Assembly: GCF_003856525.1 (NCBI RefSeq)
Contig: NZ_RJVQ01000001.1
Coordinates: forward strand, 248,001-312,000
Source of the DNA: Vibrio viridaestus
Lineage (GTDB): Bacteria > Pseudomonadota > Gammaproteobacteria > Enterobacterales > Vibrionaceae
Reading direction: 5' to 3'
Length of the DNA: 64,000 bases
Shown here: positions 17,903-26,893 of the stretch, one piece after another
Layout: every line of letters starts with the position of its first letter
Numbering within the stretch: position 1 is the stretch's first letter
Notes under the pieces: model-generated
What the model was told of the DNA's origin: nothing
Database searches by the model: none
Seen by the model: only the letters and a program-made list of their open reading frames with translations
Position numbers and translations under genes: made by a program

Positions 17903-18349
17903 TTAATTTTCCCGTTCTTTCACTGAGTTAGGACAAGTTTCCAGATCCTGACTTCTTAGCCTTGCGACTTTGTCTTCACATCCTTCTAAGGCAGTCAATC
18001 CGATAAGGTCATCGATAAAGCCGGCATCAAATCCCTGTATGAAATACACGTCATCAATAATCATTAGTGGACGTTTAACTAAGATGGGGTTGGCTATCAT
18101 GACAGCGAAAGCCTTTTCTTCGCTAAGTAACTCAGGAACAATAGCACCACTCTTAACCGCAGGTGAGGTTCGGTTAAAACAGTCTGCAATGGATTTACTT
18201 TTTGCAAAAAAACGTTGTAGCTCCGCCACACTCCACTCTTTCTTCAGTAGATCCCGTTCTTCAACTTCATGCCCTGCGGCTTTTAGTAGCTTTATTTGTT
18301 TGGTGTTATTTATACAGCCAGGCTTTTGATAGAAGGTTACTTTTGCCAT
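17903..18349 (-). CDS. ArsC/Spx-family thioredoxin-fold protein (nitrogenase-associated-protein-like)
   Basis: A protein of about 148 residues opening with VTFYQKPGCINNTKQ, the ArsC family start, with the first active-site cysteine in a CxxN context. It lacks the CxxC of Spx. RPLMIIDDVYFIQGFDAGFIDDLIG fits the C-terminal part of the fold. Some relatives are annotated as nitrogenase-associated proteins, but no nif genes occur here. I chose the Met preceded by AAGGGAATC; an upstream in-frame ATG at 18370 would add seven residues. Arsenate reduction is possible but no ars genes are adjacent. Confidence 0.75.
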   Translation of the reverse strand: MAKVTFYQKPGCINNTKQIKLLKAAGHEVEERDLLKKEWSVAELQRFFAKSKSIADCFNRTSPAVKSGAIVPELLSEEKAFAVMIANPILVKRPLMIIDDVYFIQGFDAGFIDDLIGLTALEGCEDKVARLRSQDLETCPNSVKEREN

Positions 18350-18524
18350 TACATAGATTCCCTTTTGCATTTAATTGTAAGTTAACCGCTAATGAATAAT
18401 AGCTCTATCAAAATTCGCGCCGTTATTTGCATGCGTAATTGTCCTTAGTGATATATAAACCATGCATTAAAAAGAGGCTAACTCGCTAATAAAGATTAAA
18501 TAACAACCAATTAATGCAAAAAAT

Positions 18525-18540
18525 TGTGATTCAAATCACC
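18525..18540. promoter_or_regulatory. CRP/FNR-like dyad upstream of tRNA-Leu
   Basis: TGTGA-TTCAAA-TCACC is one base from the CRP consensus TGTGA-N6-TCACA, and its core GTGAT-TCAA-ATCAC is a perfect 14-base palindrome. It lies about 55 bases before the tRNA. It could regulate the tRNA or the minus-strand ArsC-like gene. Confidence 0.4.
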
Positions 18541-18595
18541 TTTCATATATGTGCCACTTTTCACATAAATGGTTTAGCAGGATATTAGCGAGCAC

Positions 18596-18682
18596 GCAGA
18601 TGTGGTGGAATTGGTAGACACGCTAGCTTCAGGTGCTAGTGGCCTCACGGCCGTGGGAGTTCAAGTCTCCCCATCTGCACCA
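18596..18682 (+). tRNA. tRNA-Leu(CAG)
   Basis: An 87-base tRNA with acceptor arms GCAGATG/CATCTGC, D-arm sequence GGAATTGGTAGAC, anticodon stem CTAGC/GCTAG around loop TTCAGGT (anticodon CAG, reading CUG), a long class II variable arm GTGGCCTCACGGCCGT, T-arm GGGAGTTCAAGTCTCC and an encoded 3' CCA. It closely parallels E. coli tRNA-Leu(CAG). A terminator follows directly. Confidence 0.97.
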
Positions 18683-18687
18683 AATAC

Positions 18688-18718
18688 AAAAAAGCCCGTT
18701 CTTAAAACGGGCTTTTTT
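18688..18718. terminator. Bidirectional terminator between tRNA-Leu and the ureohydrolase gene
   Basis: AAAAGCCCGTT-CTTAA-AACGGGCTTTTTT has A/T tracts on both sides, so it can end the tRNA transcript and the convergent ureohydrolase transcript. Confidence 0.9.
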
Positions 18719-18752
18719 ATTTTAAATCAATAAATTATATTCTAAATTGCTA

Positions 18753-19637
18753 TCAAGCTTTTCCGATTAACGGTAACTTTTCAAGCATTGTTTTTAATGC
18801 AAGAGAGTCCCAAGGTAGATATTCAGCCACACCAATACCGACAATATCAGAGATATTAGAAACATCAGCCAAAGCAGCAATCACTTCACGCATGCTTAAC
18901 TTACCTTTGGCAACACCATCAAACATTTTCGGGTCATACTCAACGTTTGAAAAGAGTAACGAGTGGAATAACTCAGGATCTAAAACGTCCAAATCCAAAT
19001 GAATAGCAAGATGTTTAGCACCTGTCGATTTGAACCATTCGATTAGAGGAGTGCTACCTTCTTCTCTCAATTGCTTAGGACTTACATTTCGTAATCCAAG
19101 CTCAGACATACGCCCTTGTTCCCAATCTGAGGCATCATTTACCCCTAGATAGCAAACGTTTTGTGCTTTTATAGGCGCTTTTACATGCTCAACAAACTGA
19201 GCATCGCCATACCCCAATAGGTTTCCCAGAACCTGGGCGTGGGCATGCTCAAATTGCTCAGGAGTCATAATATCCGGGTGCGCATCAACCCACAAAATAG
19301 CCAGTTCACCGTCATATTTTTCATTAAGATAGGCAAATGGCGCTAGGTCGACCAAACAATCTCCGCCGATGACAACAATTTTCTCCGGATCATGTTTCTC
19401 AATTTTCGCACGTGCATCTCGTAGCTGTTTTAACAACGCATTTCTTGCTACAAGACCATCTTCATTTTGCAACGGTGTATTTGTTGGTTCATCGACATCG
19501 ACATGCTCAACAGGTCCATCAGTCTGTGGTGCTAACCAGTTTAAAAGCTGTGCACCAAAAAAATACGGTGGATTATTCCCCCCCTGCCACTGAGGGAAAA
19601 CAAGTCTTAATGTACGGTTCTCATTAGTATTAGACAT
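18753..19637 (-). CDS. Arginase/agmatinase family ureohydrolase
   Basis: A 294-residue cytoplasmic enzyme of the Mn-dependent ureohydrolase family (arginase, agmatinase, formimidoylglutamase). Metal-site motifs include GGDC at 91-94, DAHPD at 118-122 and DLDVLD near 217-222. The usual GGDH histidine is replaced by cysteine, as in a subset of the family, so the binuclear site may differ and the substrate is uncertain. It starts 5 bases after the MDR reductase gene, so the two probably share a transcript, possibly under the AraC regulator at 20768. Confidence 0.85.
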   Translation of the reverse strand: MSNTNENRTLRLVFPQWQGGNNPPYFFGAQLLNWLAPQTDGPVEHVDVDEPTNTPLQNEDGLVARNALLKQLRDARAKIEKHDPEKIVVIGGDCLVDLAPFAYLNEKYDGELAILWVDAHPDIMTPEQFEHAHAQVLGNLLGYGDAQFVEHVKAPIKAQNVCYLGVNDASDWEQGRMSELGLRNVSPKQLREEGSTPLIEWFKSTGAKHLAIHLDLDVLDPELFHSLLFSNVEYDPKMFDGVAKGKLSMREVIAALADVSNISDIVGIGVAEYLPWDSLALKTMLEKLPLIGKA

Positions 19638-19642
19638 AAAAT

Positions 19643-20629
19643 TTATTCCTTAGCATCTTGGAGACGCAATAAAATCGTACCCTGAGCTTTTCTTGATATC
19701 AGATGGTCATACGCCTCTTGATATTGATTCAGGGTATAAACGCTATCGATTCTTGGTTTAACTTTACCGTGTTTAATCAATTCTTTAAGCTGCTCAAAGA
19801 CGAACTTGACGTCTTCATCTGTTTCTAAATGGGCATCAAAGCCAAGCAGCTTCTTCTCATAAACGACTACATCAACTACGTCGATTTCTGCTGTCTGGCC
19901 TCCAGCGAAGCCAATTGATACGACAGCACCACGGGTTTTCAAGGCACTTAGTAACTGTCCTAAAACAGGACCAGCAACCGGGTCAAATGCAATATCGGCC
20001 CCCACACCATTGGTTAGTGACTTTGTGGCTTCCACCAAATCCTGTGACGAAAGGTCAATGACATCATCCGCTCCAGACTGTTTAGCGTTTGCAACCTTAT
20101 CTGATGTAGAAACCACAGCGATAGCTTTACCACCAGCTGCTTTTACAAGTTGAATGAGAGCATTACCTAACGAACCAGAAGCGCCAGATATGAGTGCTGT
20201 TTGTTCCTTTTTAAACTGTCCTACACGATGAATAGCTTGAAAGGCTGAAACGTAGTTAATTGGAATGGCTGCGGCTTCATCTAGGCTTATGTTATTGGGT
20301 AGTTCTACGATCCACTTATTCTCTACAACAACTTCCTGTTGCTGCAATCCATCTTCCGTAATACCTAGGGATCCACCACCATAGATCGCAACTTTGCTCC
20401 CAATAGCAAATACCTCACTTTCGAGCACAACACCTGAACCATCATTGCTTAAAACTAAGGGAGCCTTTGCTGCGGGAACATTGTTAGTACGTATTTGTTG
20501 AGAGAGAGGATTGACCGTTGCGGCATGCATTCTCACTTTAGTGAAACCAGGCTTTACTTCCTGTGATGGTCGTTCTTCAATCACCATTTCAGGAGTTACG
20601 CCAAAGGCTGTTGCAACAAGAGCTTTCAT
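19643..20629 (-). CDS. Zinc-independent MDR-family NADPH:quinone reductase-like oxidoreductase
   Basis: A 328-residue medium-chain dehydrogenase/reductase with an N-terminal GroES-like domain and a Rossmann NADPH domain (ALISGASGSLGNALIQLVKAAGGKAIAV). The zinc-ligand cysteines of alcohol dehydrogenases are absent, which points to the quinone oxidoreductase branch. Members reduce quinones or activated alkenes with NADPH; the substrate is unknown. It lies upstream of the ureohydrolase gene (5-base gap) and downstream of an AraC regulator on the same strand. Confidence 0.88.
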   Translation of the reverse strand: MKALVATAFGVTPEMVIEERPSQEVKPGFTKVRMHAATVNPLSQQIRTNNVPAAKAPLVLSNDGSGVVLESEVFAIGSKVAIYGGGSLGITEDGLQQQEVVVENKWIVELPNNISLDEAAAIPINYVSAFQAIHRVGQFKKEQTALISGASGSLGNALIQLVKAAGGKAIAVVSTSDKVANAKQSGADDVIDLSSQDLVEATKSLTNGVGADIAFDPVAGPVLGQLLSALKTRGAVVSIGFAGGQTAEIDVVDVVVYEKKLLGFDAHLETDEDVKFVFEQLKELIKHGKVKPRIDSVYTLNQYQEAYDHLISRKAQGTILLRLQDAKE

Positions 20630-20767
20630 TAATAACCTCGACTCTGGGAGTGATAAAACACCGACAGCTCAACAGAGCTATCGTTTCGTGTCGAATATTA
20701 TCGATGAATAGTTGAGAAAGGCGTTATTCTCTGCATGCCAGATTCTATTCCCAGAATGTCAGATTCG

Positions 20768-21700
20768 TTATATTTCACGTAGATTTGACGGACTCACACC
20801 GTAGGTCTCTTTAAACAGTTTGCTGAAATGAGCCATATTAGAGAAGCCATATTGGTAGGCAACTTCGCTAACAGTTTTATATTGACCAGAAAGTAATGTC
20901 TTATGACACATCTTAAGTCTTTGAGCCCAGACCCATTTCATGACTGAGGTACCTTTTTTACTGAACAGTCTGCTAATCGTTCGAGAAGACATATGGACAT
21001 TAAAGGATATTTTCTCTACGGACAGCTCATGATCCCCCAAGTGACTTAATATATAGTCTTCAACACGCGAAATATTATCGGCCTGATTGCTTGCTATTCT
21101 CGAGTTAATCGATCCCAACACAACCTGATATGCCACATTTAAAACATCAAGAATAGAGAACAAAACCGTGTCACCAATCACGTTGTCCTGTTCCTCCATT
21201 TCCCAAGCCTGAATAATCATGTTCCCAATGAACTGACTGAGAGTTTGATCGGCTTTCAACGTCTTATTTAATATCAGTCCAATATGGTCAACTTTCGTAT
21301 TCATAATACTGTGAGGGACAGAAATGACGATCTGATTGTCTCCTTTGGGAAATGCGTAGGAAAATGGTTTGTTGTTATCATAAACAACGATATCGCCAAT
21401 GCGTTGTTCAGATGTAGAACCATCTTGAGTCAGGTAAGCCACTTCACACATTGAATAACAGATAAAATAGTTATCGTTATAGGTTTCCGCATCACTCTCG
21501 TTATATTCTATCGGCGTTGATTGAATACGCGTCATAAGCGCACTCGCTCCAAGTGACTTAACAAGCAAAGAGCCTTCAAACTTACCTTGCGTTAGGTTTT
21601 TATTATCAGTTGGCGCCGAATACGTTGTACAGATGAGATTTTGCCAATAATCAAAGCTATCCTCTGTACGTACATCGTGGGTTGAAAATGTTCGACTCAT
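20768..21700 (-). CDS. AraC family regulator with AraC-binding-like N-terminal domain
   Basis: A 310-residue regulator. The N-terminal 190 residues fit the AraC-binding-like domain (FEGSLLVKSLGASALMTRIQ, GDIVVYDNNKPFSYAFP). Two helix-turn-helix motifs follow at about 215-308 (VHMSSRTISRLFSKKG, YGFSNMAHFSKLFKETYG). Its genomic position suggests control of the MDR reductase and ureohydrolase genes just downstream. It is divergent from a second, unrelated AraC gene at 21850. Confidence 0.88.
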   Translation of the reverse strand: MSRTFSTHDVRTEDSFDYWQNLICTTYSAPTDNKNLTQGKFEGSLLVKSLGASALMTRIQSTPIEYNESDAETYNDNYFICYSMCEVAYLTQDGSTSEQRIGDIVVYDNNKPFSYAFPKGDNQIVISVPHSIMNTKVDHIGLILNKTLKADQTLSQFIGNMIIQAWEMEEQDNVIGDTVLFSILDVLNVAYQVVLGSINSRIASNQADNISRVEDYILSHLGDHELSVEKISFNVHMSSRTISRLFSKKGTSVMKWVWAQRLKMCHKTLLSGQYKTVSEVAYQYGFSNMAHFSKLFKETYGVSPSNLREI

Positions 21701-21849
21701 AATAGAAAACCAAATTATTATTAAGTGTTAAGTTTACACTGGGCGGATTAGCATGTTTAGGTTAATTTTCATCTCAGCAATTTTGTTCAAGTTTTCGTGT
21801 TCTGACTCAACTATAGTATGTTCATTACTAAAGCTAAGATTAAGGTTCT

Positions 21850-22680
21850 GTGGTGATCAAAGAAAATCAGTTTCATTTTATCAATAACAGAGAGCTACAT
21901 AGGGTAACCGCTCTCGGCGCTAAGATGAGTGATTTTAGTTATTCGAAGCATGCTCATGAAGAATATTCTCTTGGTGTAACGCTAGAAGGCCGCCAGGATT
22001 TCTTTTATCAAGATTCCTATCATAAAAGTCCTGCGGGTGGTGTTATGCTTTTCAATCCAGAAGCAGTTCATGATGGACATTCTGGCCTATCTCAACCACT
22101 TCGCTATTCCATGCTTTATATACATCCTAATGAGATACAACCACTCTTTAAAGCTGTAGGAGTGGCCACAAACCATGTCCTACGATTTGATAAGCCTCTA
22201 GTAGAGAATACTCAATTGCGTCAGTACATACTCAATATGTACCAGCTTATACATCAGCAAAATAGCTCAAAAATCGAACATGAAAGTGCCCTACTCGATA
22301 TTGCCACAGAGCTCGTCAAGGTATCAGGTCAACGTGTGACAAATATAGAAACACGCCGCAATGATACGCTCTTAAACAGAGCAAAGAACTTTGTACAAGA
22401 AAACCTAAGTGCTGATATTTCGATTGATGATATTGCGTCTAGTGCGAGTATGTCGAAGTATCATTTTATTCGTGCGTTCAAACATCAATTTGGCATAACG
22501 CCACATCAATACGTTGTGAATTGCAGAGTCAATCAGGCCCGTAATTTACTTTTGCAAGGCCTCTCTTTACAAGACGTCAGCTTTCACTCGGGTTTTTCTG
22601 ACCACAGTCACTTAAATAGACACTTCAAACGAATGTTTGGCATCACACCAAAGCAACTACAAACCCAACTTTTCGCTTAA
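21850..22680 (+). CDS. AraC family regulator, cupin type
   Basis: A 276-residue regulator with an N-terminal cupin (HAHEEYSLGVTLEGRQDFFY, GVMLFNPEAVHDGH) and a C-terminal AraC domain (SMSKYHFIRAFKHQFGITP, SGFSDHSHLNRHFKRMFGITP). The start is one of two consecutive GTG codons (21850 or 21853) preceded by TAAGG. It ends 26 bases before a LysE-type exporter on the same strand; AraC-LysE pairs of this kind usually regulate amino-acid or metabolite export. Confidence 0.9.
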   Translation: MVIKENQFHFINNRELHRVTALGAKMSDFSYSKHAHEEYSLGVTLEGRQDFFYQDSYHKSPAGGVMLFNPEAVHDGHSGLSQPLRYSMLYIHPNEIQPLFKAVGVATNHVLRFDKPLVENTQLRQYILNMYQLIHQQNSSKIEHESALLDIATELVKVSGQRVTNIETRRNDTLLNRAKNFVQENLSADISIDDIASSASMSKYHFIRAFKHQFGITPHQYVVNCRVNQARNLLLQGLSLQDVSFHSGFSDHSHLNRHFKRMFGITPKQLQTQLFA

Positions 22681-22706
22681 ATCGATACATTTTTCTGGAG
22701 TTAATC

Positions 22707-23315
22707 ATGCTCGCTATTCTTGCGTATGCCCTTGGCATTATGTACTCGCCCGGTCCTGTCAATTTACTCGGATTACGCTGTGGTATCTTAGGTAAAACAA
22801 AAGCACATGTCGGCTTTTTCGCTGGCGTCGGCTGCGCTATGTTTATTCTTTTCATGTGTTTAAGTTTCGTAGGAAGATTGATCACTACATTAAATATTTT
22901 GCCTTTTATGAGCTTGATAGGAAGCAGTTACATCCTCTATATCGCCTACAAGATCGCCAAATCAAGGGTGAATATTTCAGAAGAGAGTAACGAACACTCT
23001 CTTAAAGACCTATCATTTTTTGATGGTTTATGGATGCAACTGTTTAACCCTAAAGGCATGATTGCAACGTTACCCATAGCAACAATCCAATTCCCCGCAG
23101 CTGGTATAGAGGGTCATCTAATACCACTTTGGTCAATGCTACTTGCTATCCTCGCCTTTGGAGCACCAGGCAGTTATGCCATCGCGGGTCAGATAATTGG
23201 CAATAGAATTCATCAGCAACATTGGTTTAGCTTATTTAACTATGCTATGTCCACGATACTGCTTATTGTTGCCGTAGATATCGGCTATTACTACGGCATT
23301 GTTCCATTGTTGTAG
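22707..23315 (+). CDS. LysE family exporter
   Basis: A 202-residue inner-membrane protein with six hydrophobic segments. The start MLAILAYALGIMYSPGPVNLLGLRCG carries the LysE/RhtB signature SPGPVN. It exports amino acids or related small metabolites; the substrate is unknown. ATG 22707 follows TTCTGGAGTTAATC. It is very likely cotranscribed with the AraC regulator just upstream and is convergent with the SulP gene (7-base gap). Confidence 0.9.
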   Translation: MLAILAYALGIMYSPGPVNLLGLRCGILGKTKAHVGFFAGVGCAMFILFMCLSFVGRLITTLNILPFMSLIGSSYILYIAYKIAKSRVNISEESNEHSLKDLSFFDGLWMQLFNPKGMIATLPIATIQFPAAGIEGHLIPLWSMLLAILAFGAPGSYAIAGQIIGNRIHQQHWFSLFNYAMSTILLIVAVDIGYYYGIVPLL

Positions 23316-23322
23316 CCAAATA

Positions 23323-25134
23323 CTACGCTACTTCTTCCCTTACAGTCTTTGTGCCTTCCTCTAAATCAGGTTCCTTTTGAACAGCAGGAACCTGTCCCTC
23401 ATCAACAGCATGGAGATAATACCCACTTAATTTTATTGCCAAATACATATCCGCACGAAGTAACACTCCGCCATCTTTTGTACTGATCCCCGTTAATTCA
23501 CACCATTGACGCAACCGGCGCTTGCGTCCTGCTAGCACCAAACGAATACCGCGTTTCTTAAGAATGTCATGTACGTCAGCGATAGTTGCCATGACACTTA
23601 AGTCAAGATGAGTGAAACTCGAAACAGCATCGACAACAACACAGCCAACATCTTTTGACTTTTCAGCTTGCTCAAGCAGTCGGCGCTTAAAATAAGGCGC
23701 ATTAAAATAAGTGAGTGGAGAATTAAAGCGATAGAGTACCATTCCCGGAATTTCGGCCGCTTTTCCAGAACCGTCAAGGGTACGAATAGTGCCTTTTTCA
23801 TCCAATCCCAAGATCTGATCACTTGGCCGCATGACGATTCGAAGAAATTGAAAGAGACCCAGCAAAACAGCGAGAGTTATTCCAGGTATAACGCCGATAA
23901 TCAGGACAGAAATGAAGGTAATGCTTGCCAAGTAAAAAGCATCCTTGTCGCGCTTTTTTAATCCCCAAATAGACTTCAAATCTAATAAAGATAATGAAGC
24001 AATGATCAAAACCACACCTAAAGATGATATCGGAATGAACTGTAGAGGCTGGTAAATAAATATGGCGATTACTGCGATAGAAAGAGCGGCGATAATCGAA
24101 ACTAGTTGTGATTTTCCGCCATTAGCATCATTCACAGCAGTACGAGAGTCTGCACCACTAATTGCAAATCCCTGCGAAAAAGCGGCAGCAATATTGGCAA
24201 ACCCTAGCGCCCTAAATTCTATGTTGGCATCAATATCATAGCCGTTTTTGGCAGCAAAGCTACGCGCAGTCAGCATCATACTTACGAAGCTAACAATAGC
24301 AAGGTTGAGCGCAGGGATAACCAACTCACGCAACTCACCAAAAGCAAACTCAGGAGTTTGAAATGTTGGCAATCCTCCCTGAGTAGGCCCAACGACAGCG
24401 ACCCCGACATTCTGTAAATCCATAAGCCAGACGGATGCTGTTGTCACTGCAATCGCCAGCATGGCTGCGGGCCAGGTAGGCCGCAAGCGTTTGGTTGCCA
24501 GATAAATAATCAGAGTCACAACGCTCAGCATCACTGTCGGCCAATGTAGCATGGTGAGTAACTGTGGAGTCTCCCACAATCTTTCGAGCAAATATCGCTG
24601 TTCAAACTTCAAGCCCACGACTTTGGCAAACTGACTCACAATGATAGTTAAGGCGACACCGTTGAGTAAGCCGAGCAAAATTGGGCGCGAAAGAAAGTCT
24701 GCAAAAATACCTAGGTTCAGACGGCTCGCAAGGACACACCACACCCCTGTCATTGCGGTCATGGTGATAACGAGCTGCCAGTGTTTTGTCGGATCGCCTG
24801 CCGCTAACGGAGTGACAACCGCAGCGATCACTGCACAAGTTGCCGCATCTGGTCCTACGATCAGTTGTCTTGATGTTCCCATCGCAGCATAGACGAGCAT
24901 GGGCAGAACACAGGAATACAACCCAATAATGGCAGAAACACCTGTCAACTGCGCATAGGCAATCGCCACGGGCAAAGCAACAGCAACCACCGAGAAAGCC
25001 GCTCGAATGTCGTTTGTTAGCCATCCTCGATCATACTGTCTCAGTTGAGCCAGTCCGGGAAACCATTGAGAGAAGAGTATTTTAGCCAAAAAATTGCACT
25101 CACATATACGTTTAGCATACTGTAAAGTATACAT
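23323..25134 (-). CDS. SulP-family anion permease with STAS domain
   Basis: A 603-residue inner-membrane protein. Residues about 25-430 hold the SulP transmembrane domain with many helices (FSVVAVALPVAIAYAQLTG, FAISGADSRTAVNDANGGKS). Residues about 450-570 form a cytoplasmic STAS domain (VVVDAVSSFTHLDLSVMATI, RGIRLVLAGRKRRLRQW). SulP proteins carry sulfate, bicarbonate, dicarboxylates or other anions; the substrate cannot be told. No carbonic anhydrase gene is adjacent. Confidence 0.9.
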   Translation of the reverse strand: MYTLQYAKRICECNFLAKILFSQWFPGLAQLRQYDRGWLTNDIRAAFSVVAVALPVAIAYAQLTGVSAIIGLYSCVLPMLVYAAMGTSRQLIVGPDAATCAVIAAVVTPLAAGDPTKHWQLVITMTAMTGVWCVLASRLNLGIFADFLSRPILLGLLNGVALTIIVSQFAKVVGLKFEQRYLLERLWETPQLLTMLHWPTVMLSVVTLIIYLATKRLRPTWPAAMLAIAVTTASVWLMDLQNVGVAVVGPTQGGLPTFQTPEFAFGELRELVIPALNLAIVSFVSMMLTARSFAAKNGYDIDANIEFRALGFANIAAAFSQGFAISGADSRTAVNDANGGKSQLVSIIAALSIAVIAIFIYQPLQFIPISSLGVVLIIASLSLLDLKSIWGLKKRDKDAFYLASITFISVLIIGVIPGITLAVLLGLFQFLRIVMRPSDQILGLDEKGTIRTLDGSGKAAEIPGMVLYRFNSPLTYFNAPYFKRRLLEQAEKSKDVGCVVVDAVSSFTHLDLSVMATIADVHDILKKRGIRLVLAGRKRRLRQWCELTGISTKDGGVLLRADMYLAIKLSGYYLHAVDEGQVPAVQKEPDLEEGTKTVREEVA

Positions 25135-25204
25135 GGTTTGGTCTGTGCTTCCGTGAGCAAACTATCAGTCAAAACGGTGAAATACGATAAAGATCAGAGC
25201 CTAA

Positions 25205-25234
25205 TGACAAAGCCCCAGCTCAAAAGCAGGGGCT
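25205..25234 (-). terminator. Terminator after catalase
   Basis: Reading the minus strand, AGCCCC-TGCTTTTGAGCT-GGGGCT is followed by TTGTCATT, between the catalase stop and the SulP gene. Confidence 0.65.
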
Positions 25235-25260
25235 ACAATTAAAAATCATCAGTTGAACTA

Positions 25261-26724
25261 TTATATTTCTAAGGTTTGTTTAACACCTATTTCGATACGT
25301 TCACCAATAGCTTCATCGATATTTTTCCAGTAAGTGAATGCCCGTTCTAAAACAGGTTTGCTCACACCTTGACATAAGTGACCAACCACGTTGCTAACAA
25401 GTCGCTCTCTTCCTGCATCGTCCATCACTTTGTTAATTAGATCATTCGCTTGGCTGTAATCATCATCATCTGGACGAAGAGTATATGCCTGACGAACCAT
25501 TTCACCATCCGATGCCCAAACAGCCGTCTCTGGATATCGCTCACTGTCAGCAGCCGGACCACCTTTACTATTGGGAGCATAAACAGGATCAGATACATTC
25601 TGCGTTCTCATCGCTCCATCTTTACTGTAACTGTGGAATGGACATTTAGGCGCATTCACAGGGATCTGCTTATAGTTAACACCCAGTCTTGCGCGGTGCG
25701 CATCTGCATAGGCGAACATTCGACCTAACAACATTTTATCCGGACTTGGACCTGTACCAGGCACCATATTATTGGGTTCGAACGCAGCCTGCTCGATTTG
25801 CGTGTGATGGTCGGTTGGGTTTTGATTCAAGACTAACTTACCCACTTCGATTAGAGGGTAATCACTGTGTGGCCACACTTTCGTCAGGTCGAATGGATTA
25901 ATGCGATACGTTTTAGCATCATCATACGGCATGATCTGCATTTTAAGTGTCCAGCTCGGGAAGTCGCCGTTTTGGATAGACGAAAACAAATCTCTGGTGT
26001 GATAGTCTCCATCCATTCCGGCAAGGTTATCCGCCTGCTCTTGGGTCAAGAAGTCATTACCCTGGTCACAAATGAAATGGTACTTCACCCAGAAACGTTC
26101 GCCTTCTGCATTAACCCACATGTAAGTGTGACTAGAATAGCCATTCATATGTCTCCAGTTTTTGGGTATGCCACGATCCCCCATGAGCCAAGTTACTTGA
26201 TGAGCGGATTCTGGAGACAGTGTCCAAAAGTCCCACTGCATATCATTGTCACGCAGGTTGTTATCGGCACGACGTTTCTGGGATCGAATAAAGTGTTGGA
26301 ATTTCATAGGGTCGCGAATAAAAAATACCGGCGTATTATTCCCAACCATATCGAAGTTACCTTCTTCGGTATAGAACTTAACGGCAAATCCCCGAGGGTC
26401 ACGCCACGTATCTGGGCTACCTCGCTCACCAGCCACAGTTGAAAACCGCATTAATACGTCTGTTTTCGCTCCGGGTTGAAATACAGACGCCTTAGTATAT
26501 TTAGATACGTCATTTGTTACCTCAAAATAGCCGAACGCTCCACTCCCCTTTGCATGAGGCTGACGTTCGGGAATACGTTCCCTATTAAAATTCGCCATTT
26601 GCTCTATGAGATAGTGGTCGTGTAGAACGATTGGGCCATCTTGGCCTACGGTAAGTGAATGTTCATCACTTGACACTGGGATACCTGCGTCTGTCGTTGT
26701 AGGCTGACGATTATCATTAGACAT
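25261..26724 (-). CDS. katA: Monofunctional heme catalase, small-subunit type
   Basis: A protein of about 487 residues that disproportionates hydrogen peroxide to water and oxygen. The catalytic His is in [17 protein letters not shown], the catalytic Asn in [13 protein letters not shown] and the proximal heme Tyr in [15 protein letters not shown]. The length fits clade 3 small-subunit catalases. I placed the start at [10 protein letters not shown] because GGAGAGCAGC precedes it; the ORF extends 10 codons further upstream to 26754. No oxyR is adjacent. A terminator follows. Confidence 0.92.
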   Translation of the reverse strand: MSNDNRQPTTTDAGIPVSSDEHSLTVGQDGPIVLHDHYLIEQMANFNRERIPERQPHAKGSGAFGYFEVTNDVSKYTKASVFQPGAKTDVLMRFSTVAGERGSPDTWRDPRGFAVKFYTEEGNFDMVGNNTPVFFIRDPMKFQHFIRSQKRRADNNLRDNDMQWDFWTLSPESAHQVTWLMGDRGIPKNWRHMNGYSSHTYMWVNAEGERFWVKYHFICDQGNDFLTQEQADNLAGMDGDYHTRDLFSSIQNGDFPSWTLKMQIMPYDDAKTYRINPFDLTKVWPHSDYPLIEVGKLVLNQNPTDHHTQIEQAAFEPNNMVPGTGPSPDKMLLGRMFAYADAHRARLGVNYKQIPVNAPKCPFHSYSKDGAMRTQNVSDPVYAPNSKGGPAADSERYPETAVWASDGEMVRQAYTLRPDDDDYSQANDLINKVMDDAGRERLVSNVVGHLCQGVSKPVLERAFTYWKNIDEAIGERIEIGVKQTLEI

Positions 26725-26893
26725 GCTGCTCTCCATTTCCGTGTAATAATTCACTGAGCCTGAAGGCTGAGTGGCGCCTTGTTATACAGCGCGATTAATA
26801 TGAAAGTAGCAACAGGTGTGCCAACTCATTGAATTATACAAATATTCAATGATTTTTAATAAACGAAAGATTCGATGAATAAAAATTATCACC

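Noticed and set aside
18596-18682. tRNA-Leu as an integration site
   Set aside because: No integrase, no repeat of the tRNA 3' end and ordinary genes on both sides.
24602-25024. 140-codon frame inside the SulP gene
   Set aside because: Shadow of the SulP coding frame with an implausible Cys/Arg-rich composition.
25867-26442. 191-codon frame opposite catalase
   Set aside because: It lies inside the well-supported catalase gene, has no family-like sequence, and is explained by codon bias.
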